The position numbers were made by a program, and so were the translations under genes. Shown here one piece after another: positions 5,311 to 6,787 of a stretch of 6,787 nt of DNA (positions within the stretch are counted from its first letter, which is position 1; each line of letters starts with the position of its first letter). The DNA is taken from NCBI GenBank assembly GCA_905234205.1, contig CAJOGG010000095.1, positions 1 to 6,787 on the forward strand, read 5' to 3'. The notes under the pieces were generated by a model that was not told where the DNA came from, did not search any database, and saw nothing but the letters and a program-made list of their open reading frames with translations. This DNA is from an uncultured Synergistales bacterium (lineage in GTDB: Bacteria > Synergistota > Synergistia > Synergistales > Aminobacteriaceae).

Positions 5311-5936
5311 TCCCGTTAATCTTAAGCAGTTGCGGAATGGTAATGATCTCGTCGTTGTCGTTGCGCAATAGTATGGCCGGAGGGAATCCTTATGCAGGTC
5401 CGTTGAAGCAATTCCAATTTATCGGCGTTGGCCTAACGTTAATGGTGATATTACTGTCGATGAAGTCCTCACAGCTAAAGAAATACAGCGGGACATTATT
5501 TGGGATTTCATGGCTGTTGTTGTTGTTGACGTTGATTCCCGGAATAGGCATAAAAGTTGGGGGCGCTAGACGTTGGCTGCCGTTCATAGGCTTCAGATTA
5601 CAGCCGCTTGAAGTTGTATTGTTCACGTTACCAATTTTCATGGCCGATAGACTCACCGATGAGGACAACGTATTAAATCGAGGCAATTTTCATTCGTTTG
5701 TTCGTCCGACCCTTACTGTTATATTAATGCTAGTTGGGCCGTTAATGCTTCAACCGAACTTAGGAGGCTCAATAATCGTTACGGCCATATGCTTTGTTAT
5801 GCACATTGAGCGGCGCGGCTGGAAGTATCCGTTATTGGGGGTAGTTGTTGGTGCGGTGGCTGTTGCTGGATTAATCTGGATAGCTCCGTACAGAATGAGA
5901 CGTTTCGTTTTGGGATCCATGGTCAGATCCGACTAA
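5298..5936 (+). pseudogene. ftsW: FtsW septal peptidoglycan polymerase, 5' part before a frameshift
   Basis: 212 codons in the first frame; the first 204 are FtsW and the last eight (L-G-S-M-V-R-S-D) are out of frame before a TAA. FtsW is the SEDS-family glycosyltransferase that polymerises lipid II at the septum. About seven membrane segments are visible (near 3-20, 37-53, 65-82, 103-117, 137-151, 158-170, 177-196). SEDS motifs G-G-A-R-R-W (88-93), Q-P-L-E (102-105, usually Q-P-S-E), Q-P-N-L-G-G (152-157, usually Q-P-D-L-G) and Y198-R-M-R-R-F-V are present. The start ATG lies inside murD (13-nt overlap) without a clear ribosome site, pointing to translational coupling. Homology continues at once in the +1 frame, so this is one gene broken in this sequence. 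The part lacks the catalytic aspartate and could not work alone. Confidence 0.9.
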
Positions 5937-6366
5937 CACGGGCTTTCAAATTATACAAGGGCTTGTAGCGTTTGCTAATGGTTCAGTAACAGGGGTAGGA
6001 ATAGGCAAAGGTTTACAGGAAGAACGATATTTGCCGGAAGCTGAGACTGATTATATTTTCCCTGCGATAGGCGAGGAGTTCGGTTTAATGGGAACAATGT
6101 TTTTGCTGATACTTTATGCGTTATGGACGTGGCGGGTGTACTACATATACCGTGATGCAAAGACTCCTTTCACGAAATCGCTTGCATTGGGACTCACAGC
6201 TTCGGTGATATTTCCGATGTTCGTGAACGTAGCGGGCGTAACAAAGTTGATGCCTCTGTCAGGAATACCGATGCCGTTTTTGAGCGCGGGAGGAAGCTCG
6301 ATGATGTTCATGTGGGCGAAAATAGGATTGCTGATGTCAATAAAGCAGGAGAACAAAGAAAAATGA
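5899..6366 (+). pseudogene. ftsW: FtsW, 3' part in the +1 frame after the frameshift
   Basis: The +1 frame is open from 5899 (a TGA precedes it at 5896-5898) to the TGA at 6364-6366. It continues FtsW without a gap: S-F-W-D-P-W-S-D-P-T-N-T-G-F-Q-I-I-Q-G-L, then Y-L-P-E-A-E-T-D-Y-I-F with the catalytic-loop aspartate codon at 6049-6051, G-E-E-F-G-L-M-G, and P-F-L-S-A-G-G-S-S near the C-terminus. Three further hydrophobic segments are visible. There is no proper start codon or ribosome site for it to be a separate gene; the only nearby option, a TTG at 6031, would begin in the catalytic loop. With five bases restored at 5901-5911, the whole ftsW gene is 358 codons including stop, close to the family's lower usual length. 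The stop overlaps the murG start as ATGA. Confidence 0.9.
5901..5911 (+). repeat. CGTTT tandem repeat (two copies) at the ftsW frameshift
   Basis: Two direct copies of CGTTT (5901-5905, 5906-5910) followed by another T. The two open frames overlap only in 5899-5933, so the shift must fall here. A third CGTTT copy would read CGT TTC GTT TCG TTT TGG, coding R-F-V-S-F-W and joining both frames in the family consensus. Confidence 0.7.
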
Positions 6367-6787
6367 GAGTATTAATAGCATCAGGCGGAACGGGCGGGCA
6401 TATATTCCCGGCAATAGTATTCGGGAAAAATCGTCAGCAAAACGGTGATGTTGTGTCATGGCTTTGCGGATCACGAAAACTTGAGGAGACAATATATCAT
6501 TCAGCAGGAATTGAGCCTGTAATATTGCCATTGTCGGGTTCACCTATGGGCACTCATTCAGTAACAAAAATTTTCGCGCGAATTTTTGACGTGTTCAAAT
6601 CAATCTCAATGACAGCGAAATACATTAAGACGTTCAAGCCAGACGAGATATATTTGTTCGGAGGGTATATATCATTTGCGCCGCTGATAATTGCGAGGTT
6701 GAAGAAAATCCCTGTAACTTTGCACGAACAGAACACAGTAGCCGGAAGAGTCGCGAAATTTGCCTCGAAGATTGGCGCGAGGATAAT
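6363..6787 (+). CDS. murG: MurG, lipid II synthase glycosyltransferase, N-terminal part (runs off the right edge)
   Basis: 141 complete codons from the ATG at 6363 to the window edge, with no stop. MurG transfers GlcNAc from UDP-GlcNAc to lipid I, making lipid II on the inner face of the membrane, the substrate of FtsW. The N-terminal acceptor-binding domain is clear: G8-G-T-G-G-H13 with I-F-P-A after it, F99-G-G-Y-I-S-F, and H121-E-Q-N followed by T-V-A-G-R, the usual order and spacing. The start overlaps the ftsW stop in an ATGA (4 nt), indicating coupling, and the order murD-ftsW-murG is the usual dcw order. No internal defect is seen. The C-terminal UDP-GlcNAc domain lies outside the window. 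Confidence 0.96.
   Translation, partial: MRVLIASGGTGGHIFPAIVFGKNRQQNGDVVSWLCGSRKLEETIYHSAGIEPVILPLSGSPMGTHSVTKIFARIFDVFKSISMTAKYIKTFKPDEIYLFGGYISFAPLIIARLKKIPVTLHEQNTVAGRVAKFASKIGARI

Noticed and set aside
5512..5536. Run of TTG triplets in ftsW as a microsatellite
   Set aside because: Only four consecutive TTG codons, encoding leucines of a membrane helix; this is explained by protein composition and keeps the frame if it varies.
5390..5686. Minus-strand open frame of 98 codons inside ftsW
   Set aside because: Antisense to conserved FtsW membrane segments and motifs; composition is that of a reverse-complement shadow.
5899..5936. Programmed +1 ribosomal frameshift in ftsW
   Set aside because: There is no slow stop codon at the slip site (the TAA is eight codons past V204), no RF2-like motif, and slipping at GTT would drop the conserved Ser-Phe. 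A lost CGTTT copy explains the data better.
6031..6366. Separate gene starting at the TTG at 6031
   Set aside because: The start would fall inside the FtsW catalytic loop, with no ribosome site, and the same frame carries FtsW homology further upstream to about 5905.

Overview
The window reads as a chromosomal segment of an anaerobic, amino-acid-fermenting, probably diderm bacterium, with Synergistota (gut or rumen Synergistaceae) as my best guess. The guess rests on three things: a catabolic-type glutamate dehydrogenase, the short FtsW style encoded directly after murD, and the overall gene feel. No rRNA or other direct taxonomic marker is present, so the assignment is tentative.

Left arm, minus strand, 1-903: a compact three-gene operon. 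It reads, in transcription order, a PaaI-like hotdog thioesterase, a UPF0237-type ACT-domain protein and the start of a UPF0210/DUF711 protein that runs off the left edge. The last two are a well-known conserved gene pair.

Divergent control region, 888-1044: the minus-strand promoter and the main plus-strand promoter have -35 boxes that overlap almost completely (TTGACA on plus at 943-948, TTGTCA on minus at 944-949). Each has a 17-bp spacer and a good -10. A second plus-strand promoter with a perfect TATAAT follows immediately. Several imperfect dyads overlap these elements.

Centre, plus strand: gdhA (1045-2343), monocistronic and closed by a strong intrinsic terminator (2381-2410). Next comes an AT-rich gene with its own extended -10 promoter (2469-3887). 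It encodes an unusual membrane-anchored serine protease: HPD-less J-like N-terminus, one transmembrane segment, HtrA-like protease domain without PDZ, and a C-terminal domain resembling the surface-adhesin E (Adhesin_E) fold.

Right arm, plus strand, 3970-6787: a piece of the division and cell-wall (dcw) cluster in the order murD, ftsW, murG, all overlapping (13 nt and 4 nt). MurD makes UDP-MurNAc-Ala-Glu, MurG makes lipid II and FtsW polymerises it at the septum. As given, ftsW is frameshifted near 5901-5911. Adding back one copy of the 5-bp unit CGTTT restores a full 357-residue FtsW with the family consensus at that point, so loss of one tandem-repeat copy is the simplest explanation. It may be a real mutation or an assembly error.

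No RNA gene, insertion sequence, CRISPR array or attachment site was seen. The two observations most worth checking are the composite protease and the repeat-mediated ftsW frameshift. I see no clear case for a wholly new multi-gene system.
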